64,000 nt of DNA, from assembly GCA_021736445.1 (NCBI GenBank), contig JAIPGA010000003.1, positions 29,376 through 93,375 on the forward strand, written 5' to 3'. The notes beneath the pieces are model-generated. The model searched no databases, had not been told where the DNA came from, and was given only the letters and a program-made list of their open reading frames with translations. Numbering within the stretch: position 1 is the stretch's first letter; each line of letters begins with the position of its first letter. A program made the translations under genes and the position numbers. This document shows positions 21,407-30,180 of the stretch, in pieces. This DNA comes from Synergistales bacterium. GTDB lineage: Bacteria > Synergistota > Synergistia > Synergistales > Aminiphilaceae.

Positions 21407-22231
21407 TCAGGGATTGGTATTCAGCGGAAAGGTCAACTGTGGCTTCCCGATGGCTTCAATGCGACGGGAATCCATGTGGTAGACGATGCTCTCGGCGCTG
21501 ATGGAACGCTTCCCCTGCTCCGCATGGGCCCCGCCGGTGATCACCGTGGTCCCCCGGTCGATGGAATAGACACATCTCTCGCCAGTGATCTCCACAGGCT
21601 CCGTCTCCGGCCTGTCCACCCTCAGGCGGATACCGCCGGAGGCGACGAAATCGGTGATCTCCGTCCCGTCCACCTCTCCCTCGATGGCCGCTGCCGAAAC
21701 GGTGAGGGATTCCTCCCTGTCCACATAACGCCTGAGCGTGTCGACACGCCACTGGTTCCCCTCCCGGATAAAGGAATCGGCTTCCACCAGCTGTTCCCCC
21801 ATGACGGCCTGGATATCGCCGCTGGCGCTGTAGCGGGGCGGTGTCCCGGGAGAGAGACGGACGTTGTCGGCGATCAGCAGGCTGCCGGCGTGGCGCAGTT
21901 CGACGCCGCCGGAGACGCGCACCTCCATTTCCGTTCCCTTGACATACTCCAGCGACTGGCAGAGCAGGGAAAGCTCCTCGTTGGGCCAGTCCGCCGACAC
22001 GGCCCCCGAAAGATTGACATAGCCTCCATCTCCCTTCGCCCAGCCCCGCTCCGCGGTGAGGACGCCCCCCTGGGCGCTCACCCGCACATCGCCCGAGGCG
22101 GCCACCATCGAGCGTTCGGCGTCGTAACGGAGCACATCCGCCGTGAGATGGGTCTGCCCGGCGGCCCATCCGCAGGAGATCCATCCACACCATACCAGCA
22201 CAAGCGCCAACAAAGCCGGCACACGCCGCAT
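21407..22231 (-). CDS. lptA: LptA/OstA-family periplasmic LPS-binding protein
   Basis: LptA forms the periplasmic bridge that carries LPS from LptC to LptD. The 274-residue product starts with a signal peptide (residues 1-23, ending GWAAG) and then carries repeated OstA-type beta segments (LTADVLRYDAERSMVAASGDV, continuing with GGYVNLSGAV). It is longer than E. coli LptA and probably holds two OstA repeats. ATG 22231 has AGGGGGTGG in front. It sits directly before lptB, the usual pairing. The family is clear from fold and neighbour rather than strong identity. Confidence 0.85.
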   Translation of the reverse strand: MRRVPALLALVLVWCGWISCGWAAGQTHLTADVLRYDAERSMVAASGDVRVSAQGGVLTAERGWAKGDGGYVNLSGAVSADWPNEELSLLCQSLEYVKGTEMEVRVSGGVELRHAGSLLIADNVRLSPGTPPRYSASGDIQAVMGEQLVEADSFIREGNQWRVDTLRRYVDREESLTVSAAAIEGEVDGTEITDFVASGGIRLRVDRPETEPVEITGERCVYSIDRGTTVITGGAHAEQGKRSISAESIVYHMDSRRIEAIGKPQLTFPLNTNP

Positions 22232-22242
22232 CGTTCCACCCC

Positions 22243-23253
22243 CTATTCCTGCCTCCCCTCCGGGGAGACAAGCAGTTCGGCGATCTGGACGGCATTCAGC
22301 GCCGCCCCCTTGCGGAGGTTGTCGGCCACCACCCAGAGGGCGACACCGCCGAGCATCCCCGTGTCCCACCGGATACGCCCCACATAGACCGGATCGGTGC
22401 CGGCGGCGGCCAGGGGAGTCAGACAGCCCTCGCCCCGGTCGGGACCGCAGACCTCCACCCCCGGCGCGTCCTCCAGCAGTTCCGCAACCTCCCCGGGGGT
22501 CACCTCCTCGGCACAGCGCACCGTCACGGAGACAGCGTGCCCGCGCCGTACCGGAACACGCACCGCCGTACAGCTTACCTGGAGCCAGGGAGCATCGAGG
22601 ATCTTCCGGGACTCCCGGACCATCTTCCACTCCTCGCCGCTGATGCCGTACTCGTCAAAGGAGCCGATCTGCGGCAAGACATTGAAGGCAATCGGCTCGG
22701 GGTACACCGACGGCGCGAAGGCTCCGTCCCGCAGCGCCGCTTCGCTGCCCCGGTCCAGCTCCTCCACGGCGGCGTTGCCGCTTCCCGATACGGACTGGAA
22801 GGTGACGGCATGAAAGGAAAGCAGCTCCCTGGCCCGGTGGATCGGGTGCAGCGCCGCCACGGTCTGGATGGTGGCGCAGTTGGGGTTGGCGATGATCCCT
22901 CGATGGCCCAGCGCCGCTTCGGGATTGACCTCCGGCACCACCAGGGGGACATCCGGTTCCATCCGCCAGGCGGAGCTGTTGTCGATCACCACCGCTCCGG
23001 CCTCGGCCGCAACGGGCGCCCACTCCCGGGAGACCCCGGCGCCGGCGGAAAAGAGCGCGATATCCACCCCATCGAAGGCCTCTGCCGAGACGGGGCACAC
23101 CTCCACACGCTCGCCGGCGAAGGAAACGCTCCTGCCGGCGGAACGTTCCGAGGCAAGGGGCACCAGGCTGTCCACAGGAAAGGAACGCTCTTCCAGAATG
23201 GAACACATCTCCCCACCCACCAGGCCTGTGGCGCCGAGCACGGCGACCCTCAT
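22243..23253 (-). CDS. asd: Aspartate-semialdehyde dehydrogenase
   Basis: Asd reduces aspartyl phosphate to aspartate semialdehyde with NADPH, the branch-point metabolite for lysine, threonine, methionine and diaminopimelate. The 336-residue protein starts MRVAVLGATGLVGGEM (dinucleotide fold), with FSAGAGVSREWAP and VIDNSSAWRM. The catalytic cysteine is in ANPNCATIQ, and the substrate-binding region follows. The start overlaps the lysC stop (ATGA), so the two are translationally coupled. Confidence 0.97.
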   Translation of the reverse strand: MRVAVLGATGLVGGEMCSILEERSFPVDSLVPLASERSAGRSVSFAGERVEVCPVSAEAFDGVDIALFSAGAGVSREWAPVAAEAGAVVIDNSSAWRMEPDVPLVVPEVNPEAALGHRGIIANPNCATIQTVAALHPIHRARELLSFHAVTFQSVSGSGNAAVEELDRGSEAALRDGAFAPSVYPEPIAFNVLPQIGSFDEYGISGEEWKMVRESRKILDAPWLQVSCTAVRVPVRRGHAVSVTVRCAEEVTPGEVAELLEDAPGVEVCGPDRGEGCLTPLAAAGTDPVYVGRIRWDTGMLGGVALWVVADNLRKGAALNAVQIAELLVSPEGRQE

Positions 23254-24464
23254 TGGAGCGCCTCCTCCACGAAGTGCCGGTGCAGCGCCGCCACCGCCTC
23301 CTGCACATTCTGCGAGGTCACGACACAGGTGATGGACTGCGCCGAGGAGGCGATCATATCGATGTTGATCCCCTCCTCGGCAAGCAGCGAGAACATCTGC
23401 GAGGGCACCTCGGGATGGTTGGCGATCCCGGCCCCGACCACGGAGATCCGGGCCACCTCGGTATCGAAGGTCACCCCCTGGGCCTCGATCTCCTTCGAAA
23501 AGGCCCGGCAGACATCGATGGCCTCGCCGAGCAGGTCCTTGCGGATCAGGAAGGCCATATCCTGCACATCACCGCGCATCACGCTCTGGATGATCATCTC
23601 CACTCCCACGCTCTCCTCGGCCAGCTCCGTGAGCAGCCGGGCGGCCACCCCCGGCACATCCGGAACGCCGAGGACGGCGACCTTGGCCACGTTGAGATCG
23701 TGGGTCACCGCCTGGACAACCAGTCGTTCGTGCACATCTTCCCGCATCACCCATGTCCCCTCCTCTCGATCAAAGGACGAAGCAACATAGACCGGCATCC
23801 CGTACCGGGCGGCCAGCTCCGCGCTCCGACCCTGCAACACCCGTGCCCCCGTCACCGCCATCTGGAGACAGACCTCCCAGGAGACGGCGCCGAGCTTTAC
23901 GGCTCCCGGGACCACCCGCGGGTCCGCCGAGTAGATCCCCGGGACATCCGTATAGATACGGCAGCTCTCGGCCTCCAGGGCGGCCGCCAGCGCGATGGCC
24001 GACAGATCGGAACCGCCCCGCCCCAGGGTGATCACATCACCCCTGGGACCCTGGGCCTGGAATCCCGCCACCACGGGGATACAGCCTTCATCGAGGGCCT
24101 GCTGGACCTGCCCGGCGCGGATCTCCCGCACCCGGCCCTCCATGAAGTATCCGTCGGCCCGGAAGCCGGCCTGCGGCCCGGTGAAGGACCGGGCGCGCAT
24201 GCCCATCTTTCCCAGGGCCAGGGAAACCAGGGCAATGGTCTGCTGCTCGCCTGTGGCCAGCAGCTGGTCCATCTCCCTGCGGTCCAGAGCGCCCACCTCG
24301 TCGGCCAGAGAAAGCAAGCCGTCGGTGGTCTTGCCCATGGCCGACACCACCACGACAACCTGATTCCCCTGTTCACGGAAGGCGTGGACGCGCTCCGCCA
24401 CGGCCCGGATGCGCTCCGGCGTGGCCACGGAGCTCCCCCCGAACTTCAGCACTAACAGGGACAT
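23250..24464 (-). CDS. lysC: Aspartate kinase
   Basis: Aspartate kinase makes aspartyl phosphate, the first step to lysine, threonine, methionine and diaminopimelate. From ATG 24464 it is 404 residues. It shows the kinase start VLKFGGSSV, FQAQGPRGDVITLGRGGSDLS, and two C-terminal ACT domains (about residues 270-400) for allosteric control by end products. GGGAGG precedes the start, which overlaps the thrB end by 13 bases. A long upstream extension of the frame lies inside thrB and is rejected. Confidence 0.96.
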   Translation of the reverse strand: MSLLVLKFGGSSVATPERIRAVAERVHAFREQGNQVVVVVSAMGKTTDGLLSLADEVGALDRREMDQLLATGEQQTIALVSLALGKMGMRARSFTGPQAGFRADGYFMEGRVREIRAGQVQQALDEGCIPVVAGFQAQGPRGDVITLGRGGSDLSAIALAAALEAESCRIYTDVPGIYSADPRVVPGAVKLGAVSWEVCLQMAVTGARVLQGRSAELAARYGMPVYVASSFDREEGTWVMREDVHERLVVQAVTHDLNVAKVAVLGVPDVPGVAARLLTELAEESVGVEMIIQSVMRGDVQDMAFLIRKDLLGEAIDVCRAFSKEIEAQGVTFDTEVARISVVGAGIANHPEVPSQMFSLLAEEGINIDMIASSAQSITCVVTSQNVQEAVAALHRHFVEEALQ

Positions 24465-25390
24465 AGGGCTCCCTCCCGGTGGACCTGCGCCCCGCCCTCG
24501 TCGATATCGAGCACGTAGAACCGCGAACGGACGCCGTGTTCGGCGAAGATCCGGCACATCCGTTCCGCCGCGTATTTGGGCGTTCCCTCCACAAAGGCCA
24601 TCATGCTGGGGCCGGACCCGCTGATGGCCACCCCCCGGCAGCCGGGGCACTCTTTGACCTCCTCGAGGATGTTCTCCCCGCCGGGGAAGAGGCGCGCCCG
24701 GAACTGCTGGTGCAGTTTGTCCTCCGTGGCCCAGGCAAGGTGCTCCCAGGCTCCGGTGGCCCAGGCCGCCGTCAGCAGGGCCGCCCGACTGACATTGAAC
24801 ACCGCATCCTTCAGCGGCACCGATTCCGGCAGGGCATCCCGGGCGTCGGCGGTATTCACCAGATACTCCGGTACGGCGACAACCACCGTCATCCGTTCCG
24901 GCAACGAGGAGAGCTTCACGTGCCGCAGCGTTCCGTTGTCGAGACAGCTGACCACCATCCCGCCCAGACAGGCGGGCACCACATTGTCGGGGTGCCCCTC
25001 CAGCCGGACCATCAGATCCAGAAGTTCCTCCCTGGGGAAGGGCCGTTCCCGCAGCGCATTGGCGAGCAGCACTCCCCCCACCACGGCGCTGGCGGAACTC
25101 CCCAGACCGCGGCAGAGCGGCACGGCGTTGAGGGCCCGGAAGGCGAGCCCCGGGGGCTCCCGGCCCCACTCCGTAAAGGCCTGTTCGTAGCAGCGTATGG
25201 CCAGATTCGCAGCGGGATCGTCCAGCTCCCGGCTCCCTTCGCCGACCACCTCCAGGCGGTACTCCCCCACTTCGAGGATCTCCAGAGCCTCATAGATATT
25301 GTAAAACGAAAGCGCCATTCCCAGTGTATCAAATCCCGAGCCCAGATTGGCACTGGTCGCCGGAACCCGGACACGTACAAGCGGCGTCAC
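24452..25390 (-). CDS. thrB: Homoserine kinase
   Basis: ThrB phosphorylates homoserine on the way to threonine. The 312-residue GHMP kinase has PATSANLGSGFDTLGMAL at the N-terminus and the ATP-binding PLCRGLGSSASAVVGG. The GHMP C-terminal domain with GVAISGSGPSMMAF completes it. The start is GTG 25390, which overlaps the thrC stop by four bases; AGGGGG lies upstream. It is part of thrC-thrB-lysC-asd under T-box control. Confidence 0.96.
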   Translation of the reverse strand: MTPLVRVRVPATSANLGSGFDTLGMALSFYNIYEALEILEVGEYRLEVVGEGSRELDDPAANLAIRCYEQAFTEWGREPPGLAFRALNAVPLCRGLGSSASAVVGGVLLANALRERPFPREELLDLMVRLEGHPDNVVPACLGGMVVSCLDNGTLRHVKLSSLPERMTVVVAVPEYLVNTADARDALPESVPLKDAVFNVSRAALLTAAWATGAWEHLAWATEDKLHQQFRARLFPGGENILEEVKECPGCRGVAISGSGPSMMAFVEGTPKYAAERMCRIFAEHGVRSRFYVLDIDEGGAQVHREGALCPC

Positions 25391-26427
25391 CGTCCAAGCA
25401 CCCCCTTCAGGGCATCCCAGCTGTCGTCGATCTCCCGAGGGGCCGGGAGGGCATCGATCACCGCCTGGGGGTCCTTCAATCCGTTGCCGGTGAGCACCAT
25501 GACCACCTTCTTCCCTGCGGGAAGCTCCCCTCTCTCCGCAAGCCGCTTCAGACCGGCAAGCGGCGCACAGGAGGCGGGCTCGGCAAAGATGCCCTCCCGG
25601 GAAGCCAGTTCCCGCTGTGCCGCAAGGATCTCCCGGTCACTGACCGAACCAAAGGCACCTCCGGACATCCGCGCCGCCCAGCGGGCCTTGGCCGCGTTCA
25701 CCGGCCGGCCGATCCGGATGGCCGTAGCGACGGTCTCCGGGGTATCCACGGGCCGCCCCGTCACCATGGGCGAGGCACCTTCCGCCTGGAACCCCATCAT
25801 CTGCGGTACCCGGGAGGTCATACCTATCCGACGGTACTGGACAAAGCCCGCCCAGTAGGCGGTGATGTTCCCGGCGTTGCCCACCGGGATGGCCAGCCAT
25901 TCCGGCGCATCGCCCAGCTCGTCGCAGATCTCCCAGGCCGCCGACCGTTGCCCCCAGAGGCGGAAGCGGTTGACGGAATTGACAATGGCCAGTCCCAGCT
26001 GGTCCGAGGCCCGGCGGGCCAGTTCCAGGGCCCTGTCGAAGTTGCCTCGGACCGCCACCACCTGCGCCCCGTAGAGCAGCGCCTGAGCCAGCTTGCCCAT
26101 GGCCACATTCCCTGCGGGCAGCAACACATAGCAGGGGATGCCGGCATGGGCCGCGTAGGCCGCGGCGGATGCCGAGGTGTTCCCCGTGGATGCGCAGACC
26201 ACCGCCCCGGCTCCTTCCTCCAGCGCCTTGGAGACAGCCAGCACCATCCCCCGGTCCTTGAACGACCCTGTGGGGTTCATCCCGTCGAACTTCGCGTAGA
26301 GGTCTATGCCCAGGGCACGCCCCAGGTGGCCGCACCGCACCAGCGGCGTGCCTCCCTCCTCCAGGGAGAGCCTCGGTGTGGCTCCGGCCAGCGGCAACAG
26401 CCTCTCATATCTGCGTAACAGTCCCAT
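25387..26427 (-). CDS. thrC: Threonine synthase
   Basis: ThrC converts O-phosphohomoserine to threonine using pyridoxal phosphate. The 346-residue protein has the cofactor lysine in NPTGSFKDRGM, the phosphate-binding ASTGNTSASAAAYAA, and C-terminal VMVLTGNGLKDP. ATG 26427 follows GGAGGTGACGAG, which selects it over an in-frame ATG six codons earlier. It is the first gene behind the threonine T-box, so charged tRNA-Thr should switch the whole unit off. Homoserine dehydrogenase (hom), the step between asd and thrB, is not in this unit. Confidence 0.96.
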   Translation of the reverse strand: MGLLRRYERLLPLAGATPRLSLEEGGTPLVRCGHLGRALGIDLYAKFDGMNPTGSFKDRGMVLAVSKALEEGAGAVVCASTGNTSASAAAYAAHAGIPCYVLLPAGNVAMGKLAQALLYGAQVVAVRGNFDRALELARRASDQLGLAIVNSVNRFRLWGQRSAAWEICDELGDAPEWLAIPVGNAGNITAYWAGFVQYRRIGMTSRVPQMMGFQAEGASPMVTGRPVDTPETVATAIRIGRPVNAAKARWAARMSGGAFGSVSDREILAAQRELASREGIFAEPASCAPLAGLKRLAERGELPAGKKVVMVLTGNGLKDPQAVIDALPAPREIDDSWDALKGVLGR

Positions 26428-26443
26428 CTCGTCACCTCCATAC

Positions 26444-26698
26444 AAAAAGGACGTTCCCTCTCCCTATGGAGACGGGGAACGTCCCGCGGTTCCACTCCAC
26501 TTCCGGCCCTTCGGGCCGGCTCTCTCGACGCGCCCTGGGGGCGCCTCCCGTGCCTTAGCGCAGATGGGATCGGCACATGCTCCCGGGTGGTACGCATCCC
26601 CCTGCAGCAGGGACTCTTGCAGCCGCGGAGTCCCTCTCTGTGTGCCGCACCTGGGGGTACGGTCCCGTTCATCGCGTTGGTTCGCATCATAAAGAATG
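26444..26698 (-). promoter_or_regulatory. Threonine-specific T-box riboswitch leader of thrC-thrB-lysC-asd
   Basis: On the minus strand the leader shows the parts of a T-box. Stem I is closed by CGGG/CCCG, above which lies a loop whose 3' side carries the triplet ACC (26591-26589) followed by A, giving a threonine specifier. The apical stem has AGAGAG and GCTGCAAGAG. A GCCGGCCC/GGGCCGG hairpin precedes the T-box core AGTGGAACCGCGG (about 26486-26497), whose TGGA would pair with an uncharged tRNA 3' end. A perfect ten-pair terminator (26449-26484) with TTTTT follows, 17 bases before thrC. Confidence 0.93.
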
Positions 26699-26704
26699 TC
26701 TGAA

Positions 26705-26733
26705 ACTATACGACCCAGCGTCAAGCCTGTCAA
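26705..26733 (-). promoter_or_regulatory. Strong sigma-70 promoter of the threonine unit
   Basis: On the minus strand a consensus TTGACA and TATAGT are spaced exactly 17 bases. The transcript would begin about seven bases later and run into the T-box. Confidence 0.88.
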
Positions 26734-26895
26734 GCTGAGGAACCGCGTCCGCCAGGAGGGAAGACAGCCGCGACAGCCCGGGTTTCCCGAAGGCGGACAG
26801 ACAGGCCCGGGAGATGCGGTGGGACCTTTCCGCCGCTTCGCCCCGCGGAAGCGCGCTCTCGCGGCGAGAATGGGCTGCAGACGGGAGAGCGGCGA

Positions 26896-26924
26896 TTGCC
26901 ATTTTCGGAAGAACTTGTTACAAT
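26896..26924 (+). promoter_or_regulatory. Promoter of greA
   Basis: TTGCCA and TACAAT are spaced 17 bases, ending 49 bases before the greA start. It is divergent from the threonine promoter. Confidence 0.75.
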
Positions 26925-26973
26925 CCTTCTCCAATGGAGTGGGTCCTGAAATGAGAAGCGGAGGTCGATTTTT

Positions 26974-27468
26974 ATGACACAAGCACAGACGCAAAACGGC
27001 AAAATTCAGATGACCAAAGAAGGCTACGAAAAACTCAAGGAAGAGCTTGTTTCCCTTCGAACCGAAGGCCGCTCGGAGATCGCCCGCAAACTCGAAGAGG
27101 CCAGGAGTTTCGGTGATCTCAGCGAAAACGCCGAATACCACGCCGCAAAGGAAGAGCAGGCCCAGATGGAGACCCGGATCCAGTGGCTCGAATCCCGTTT
27201 GAGCCGGGTGGATCTCGTGGACACCAAGAGCATCGACACCAGCAAAGTGGGGCTCGGCGCCACGGTGACGATCCGGGATCTGGGCAACGCCAGGGAGTAC
27301 ACCTACACCATCGTCGGCTCCGACGAAACAGACCCCAAACAGAGCCGCATCTCCCAGGCCAGCCCCGTCGGCCAGGCGCTGCAGGGCAAATCCATCGGGG
27401 ATGTCGCCCAGGTCAAGGTGCCCAAGGGAATCCGGGAGCTCAAGATCCTCGATATCCGCGCCAACTAG
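26974..27468 (+). CDS. greA: Transcription elongation factor GreA
   Basis: GreA rescues backtracked RNA polymerase by stimulating transcript cleavage. The 164-residue product has the N-terminal coiled coil with MTKEGYEKLKEELVSLR, and the acidic tip motif in FGDLSENAEYHAAKEEQ. The C-terminal FKBP-like domain (SPVGQALQGKSIGDVAQVKVP) follows. GGAGG lies upstream of ATG 26974. It is one of three plus-strand genes and its end overlaps the ddl 3' end by 29 bases. Confidence 0.97.
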   Translation: MTQAQTQNGKIQMTKEGYEKLKEELVSLRTEGRSEIARKLEEARSFGDLSENAEYHAAKEEQAQMETRIQWLESRLSRVDLVDTKSIDTSKVGLGATVTIRDLGNAREYTYTIVGSDETDPKQSRISQASPVGQALQGKSIGDVAQVKVPKGIRELKILDIRAN

Positions 27469-28456
27469 AAGGCGATCCGGCGGCGAAGGCGGTCCCGCTG
27501 TCAGAGGCCCTCTGCACCAGGTGACCAAGGAGATCGGCGAAGGAATAGCCGGCGGCCTTCGCCGCCTTGGGCACCAGGCTGGTTCCCGTCATCCCCGGCA
27601 CGGTGTTCACCTCGAGCAGGGCGGGTGCGCCTTCGCCGGAAAACCGGAGATCCACGCGGCTGTATCCTCTGCAGCCGAGCGCGATATGCGCACCGAGGGC
27701 ATGCCGGCGGACCGCATCGGCGGCCTCCTCCCCCAGCGCGGCGGGCACCACGTAACTGCAGCAGCCCCGGGAGTACTTCGCCTGATAGGAGTAGAGACCG
27801 TTCAGCTCGTCGGGCACGATCTCCACCACGGGGAGCGCCTCCAGACCGCCCCGGAGGTCTTCGAGCACCGTAACCGTCAGCTCCCGACCGGGGATATAGC
27901 GCTCCGCCAGGATCGCATCATCGTGGCGGAACGCCCTGGCGGCGGCATGCTCCAGTTCATCCCGACGCTCCACGATGGTGATGCCCACAGTGCTGCCGCA
28001 GGAACAGGGCTTGACCACCACCGTCCCGAAGACATCCAGCAGCTCCGACGCCACGCCGAGGAAACGCGCTTCGTCGGCCGCGCTCCCCTCCACCCACTCG
28101 GGGGTAGGCAGCCCCTGGGCCCGGAAACGGAGTTTGCTCAGCGATTTGTCCATCGCCACCATGCAGCTCTCCGGACCGCTCCCCGTATAGGGGACCTCCA
28201 GCAGCTCCAGCATCGACTGCAGTCGCCCATTCTCCCCCCAGGAGCCGTGCAGGGCGACAAAGACCACCGGGCGGGCTCCCTCACGCCGGACCTGCTCGAC
28301 GGCGGCGATGAGATCGGCGGCTTTCCGCAGTTTACAGCCCCGGACGGTCCATTCCGTTCCACCGAGCGCATCGAGCACCGCCTTGCCGCTGGCCAGCGAC
28401 ACCTCCCGTTCCGGACCCTCTCCTCCGTAGGCCACAAGCACCACAGTCCCGCCCAT
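27440..28456 (-). CDS. ddl: D-alanine--D-alanine ligase
   Basis: Ddl joins two D-alanines with ATP for peptidoglycan precursors. The 338-residue ATP-grasp protein has VVLVAYGGEGPEREVSLASG, FVALHGSWGENGRLQ and VPYTGSG. The C-terminal RVDLRFSGEGAPALLEVNTVPGMT holds the metal-binding glutamate and asparagine. The start is ATG 28456, coupled to the lptD stop as TGATG; a GTG directly before it is the alternative. Its last 29 bases overlap greA on the other strand. Confidence 0.95.
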   Translation of the reverse strand: MGGTVVLVAYGGEGPEREVSLASGKAVLDALGGTEWTVRGCKLRKAADLIAAVEQVRREGARPVVFVALHGSWGENGRLQSMLELLEVPYTGSGPESCMVAMDKSLSKLRFRAQGLPTPEWVEGSAADEARFLGVASELLDVFGTVVVKPCSCGSTVGITIVERRDELEHAAARAFRHDDAILAERYIPGRELTVTVLEDLRGGLEALPVVEIVPDELNGLYSYQAKYSRGCCSYVVPAALGEEAADAVRRHALGAHIALGCRGYSRVDLRFSGEGAPALLEVNTVPGMTGTSLVPKAAKAAGYSFADLLGHLVQRASDSGTAFAAGSPSSWRGYRGS

Positions 28457-30180
28457 CACGGCACACCCTGACGGTTGGTGTGGGGAATGCCCTCCGGAAC
28501 CGCCCCCGGTCTGTCGAGTTCGTTCTCACCCAGGGCAACCCCCTGTCCCGGGAAGGCCGTCACCTCGATGAGCAGACCGACCCAGTCGTTGTCCCCGACA
28601 AGATCGTCCCGAACGGTCAGCTGCCAGAGAAGACAGCCCTGGTCGAAATCGAGCAGGTAGGCCATCTCCTCGAGATCCTCCTCTTTCAGATCGTAACCGC
28701 CGCGCATGGAGAGGGTCCAACGACGGTCGAAAGGAACGGAGAGCCACTGGTAGAGCTCACGAACATCGTCGTAGTCGTCCCACCTCATGGGGGAATCGCC
28801 GCGGACCCAGCGCTGGAAATAGCTGGTCGTCATGGGCAGACTCCCAAGGTACCAGTCGACGCCCGCAACCGCCTCATAGATGGTCTGGCCGGCGTCGTCC
28901 GCGCTGTAGTACTTCTGCTGCACCCGGCCTTTCCAGAAGGGGACGGCGTTTCCGCGGGGACGGTCCTCGCTGTAGAGCTCCACGCTCCCCGCCGTACGGT
29001 CGGTGTAGACACTGTCCTCCTTGTAGGAACCCCAGCTGCCGCTGAAACGCCAGTAGGCGCCGCTGGCGGAATCGCGTTCCCAGGGCCCCAGGATGGAAAG
29101 CTCCGGATACCGCCAGAGGGTGCCCTCAAAGCGTTCTCCCAGTGCCTTGTCGAAATCGAGTTTCTCCTTCTCGCTCCACTGGAGCACGGCCTTCCAGTCG
29201 TTGTACCGGGTTTCGATCCCCCATTTGGGGCGCCAGATGCGCCTGTCGCTGTCGCTGTCCCAGCTGTAGGAGGTGCTGTAGAAAACGCTGCTCCGCTCCC
29301 CCACCTTCTGTCGGAAGCTCGCCCATCCCTCGAGGTTGGTCTTCGTCCAGTACTGGATACCGGCGCTGACCCTGCCGCTCTCCCACTCGTAGGGGCCCGC
29401 GATTCCGATCCCTGCGCCCCGGTCTTCGTCGTATCCCACCAGCGGCATGAAGGAGGTCTCCTGGGTCCTCCTGCGGAGGTCCACGATGTAGTCGAAGGGA
29501 TAGCGGAAGAGCTGCGTTTCCCCCAGGTAGATGGCAGGCGATTTGACCCGCACCTTTTTGCCCGGCAGCACAAGGATCCGGGATGACTCCAGCCGATAGT
29601 GCGGCGGCCGTTCGGGGCAGGTCGTGAAGGTGCCCTTCTTCCACTCCGCCACCTGCTCCTGTCCGCCGGGTTCCGCCGCCCGCGCCTGGCGGCGGGTGAT
29701 GATGTCCTCGGAGACAGCCTTGTCCACAGGCAGAACCCGGAGCTGTTCGCCGTACAGCCGGACGGCATCGACGCTGCCGGAGGGCTTGGAGATGGTTCCC
29801 GATTCACTGCGGAGATCGTAGTCCACCTTCTGTCCGGTGAGGCGGCGGCCCTGCCAGTTGATGACCACCGGCCGGTCCCCGGTGCCGGACGCTTCGATGG
29901 TACTGGTCCTGGTGTTCATCTGCATGTAGGGTGACTGGAGCAGCAGCCCCTTGTAGCGGAGGTTCGCGTTGCCCTCCGCCGTGGCGACGCCCCCTGTTTC
30001 GTCGTAGGTCACCCGGTCCGCATCGAGGGTCACGTACTCCTCCTGTCCGTCCCGGGAGGGCGTCCCCGTAGGTTGCGGCGCTGCATCCGCCACGGAGCCG
30101 GCGGTCAGGACGAAGGCGATGACTGTCAGCGTGATCGTGATGTAACGGCGGCAATCGTTGTGTGCCCGGTATCGTCTCAA
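28456..30180 (-). CDS. lptD: LptD-like outer-membrane LPS assembly protein
   Basis: LptD is the outer-membrane barrel that inserts LPS in the outer leaflet. The 574-residue product has a signal peptide (about residues 1-34) and an OstA/LptA-like N-terminal domain (YVTLDADRVTYDETGGVATAEG, then ANLRYKGLLLQSPYM). A long beta-rich region follows with many alternating aromatic residues. It is shorter than proteobacterial LptD (about 780). The start is TTG 30180, nine bases after AGGGGG and overlapping the lptC stop. Neighbouring lptC supports the call. No LptE was recognised. Confidence 0.85.
   Translation of the reverse strand: MRRYRAHNDCRRYITITLTVIAFVLTAGSVADAAPQPTGTPSRDGQEEYVTLDADRVTYDETGGVATAEGNANLRYKGLLLQSPYMQMNTRTSTIEASGTGDRPVVINWQGRRLTGQKVDYDLRSESGTISKPSGSVDAVRLYGEQLRVLPVDKAVSEDIITRRQARAAEPGGQEQVAEWKKGTFTTCPERPPHYRLESSRILVLPGKKVRVKSPAIYLGETQLFRYPFDYIVDLRRRTQETSFMPLVGYDEDRGAGIGIAGPYEWESGRVSAGIQYWTKTNLEGWASFRQKVGERSSVFYSTSYSWDSDSDRRIWRPKWGIETRYNDWKAVLQWSEKEKLDFDKALGERFEGTLWRYPELSILGPWERDSASGAYWRFSGSWGSYKEDSVYTDRTAGSVELYSEDRPRGNAVPFWKGRVQQKYYSADDAGQTIYEAVAGVDWYLGSLPMTTSYFQRWVRGDSPMRWDDYDDVRELYQWLSVPFDRRWTLSMRGGYDLKEEDLEEMAYLLDFDQGCLLWQLTVRDDLVGDNDWVGLLIEVTAFPGQGVALGENELDRPGAVPEGIPHTNRQGVP

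Noticed and set aside
24465..25169. N-terminal extension of the lysC frame
   Set aside because: It lies inside thrB and is Gly/Arg/Pro-rich without any aspartate kinase motif.
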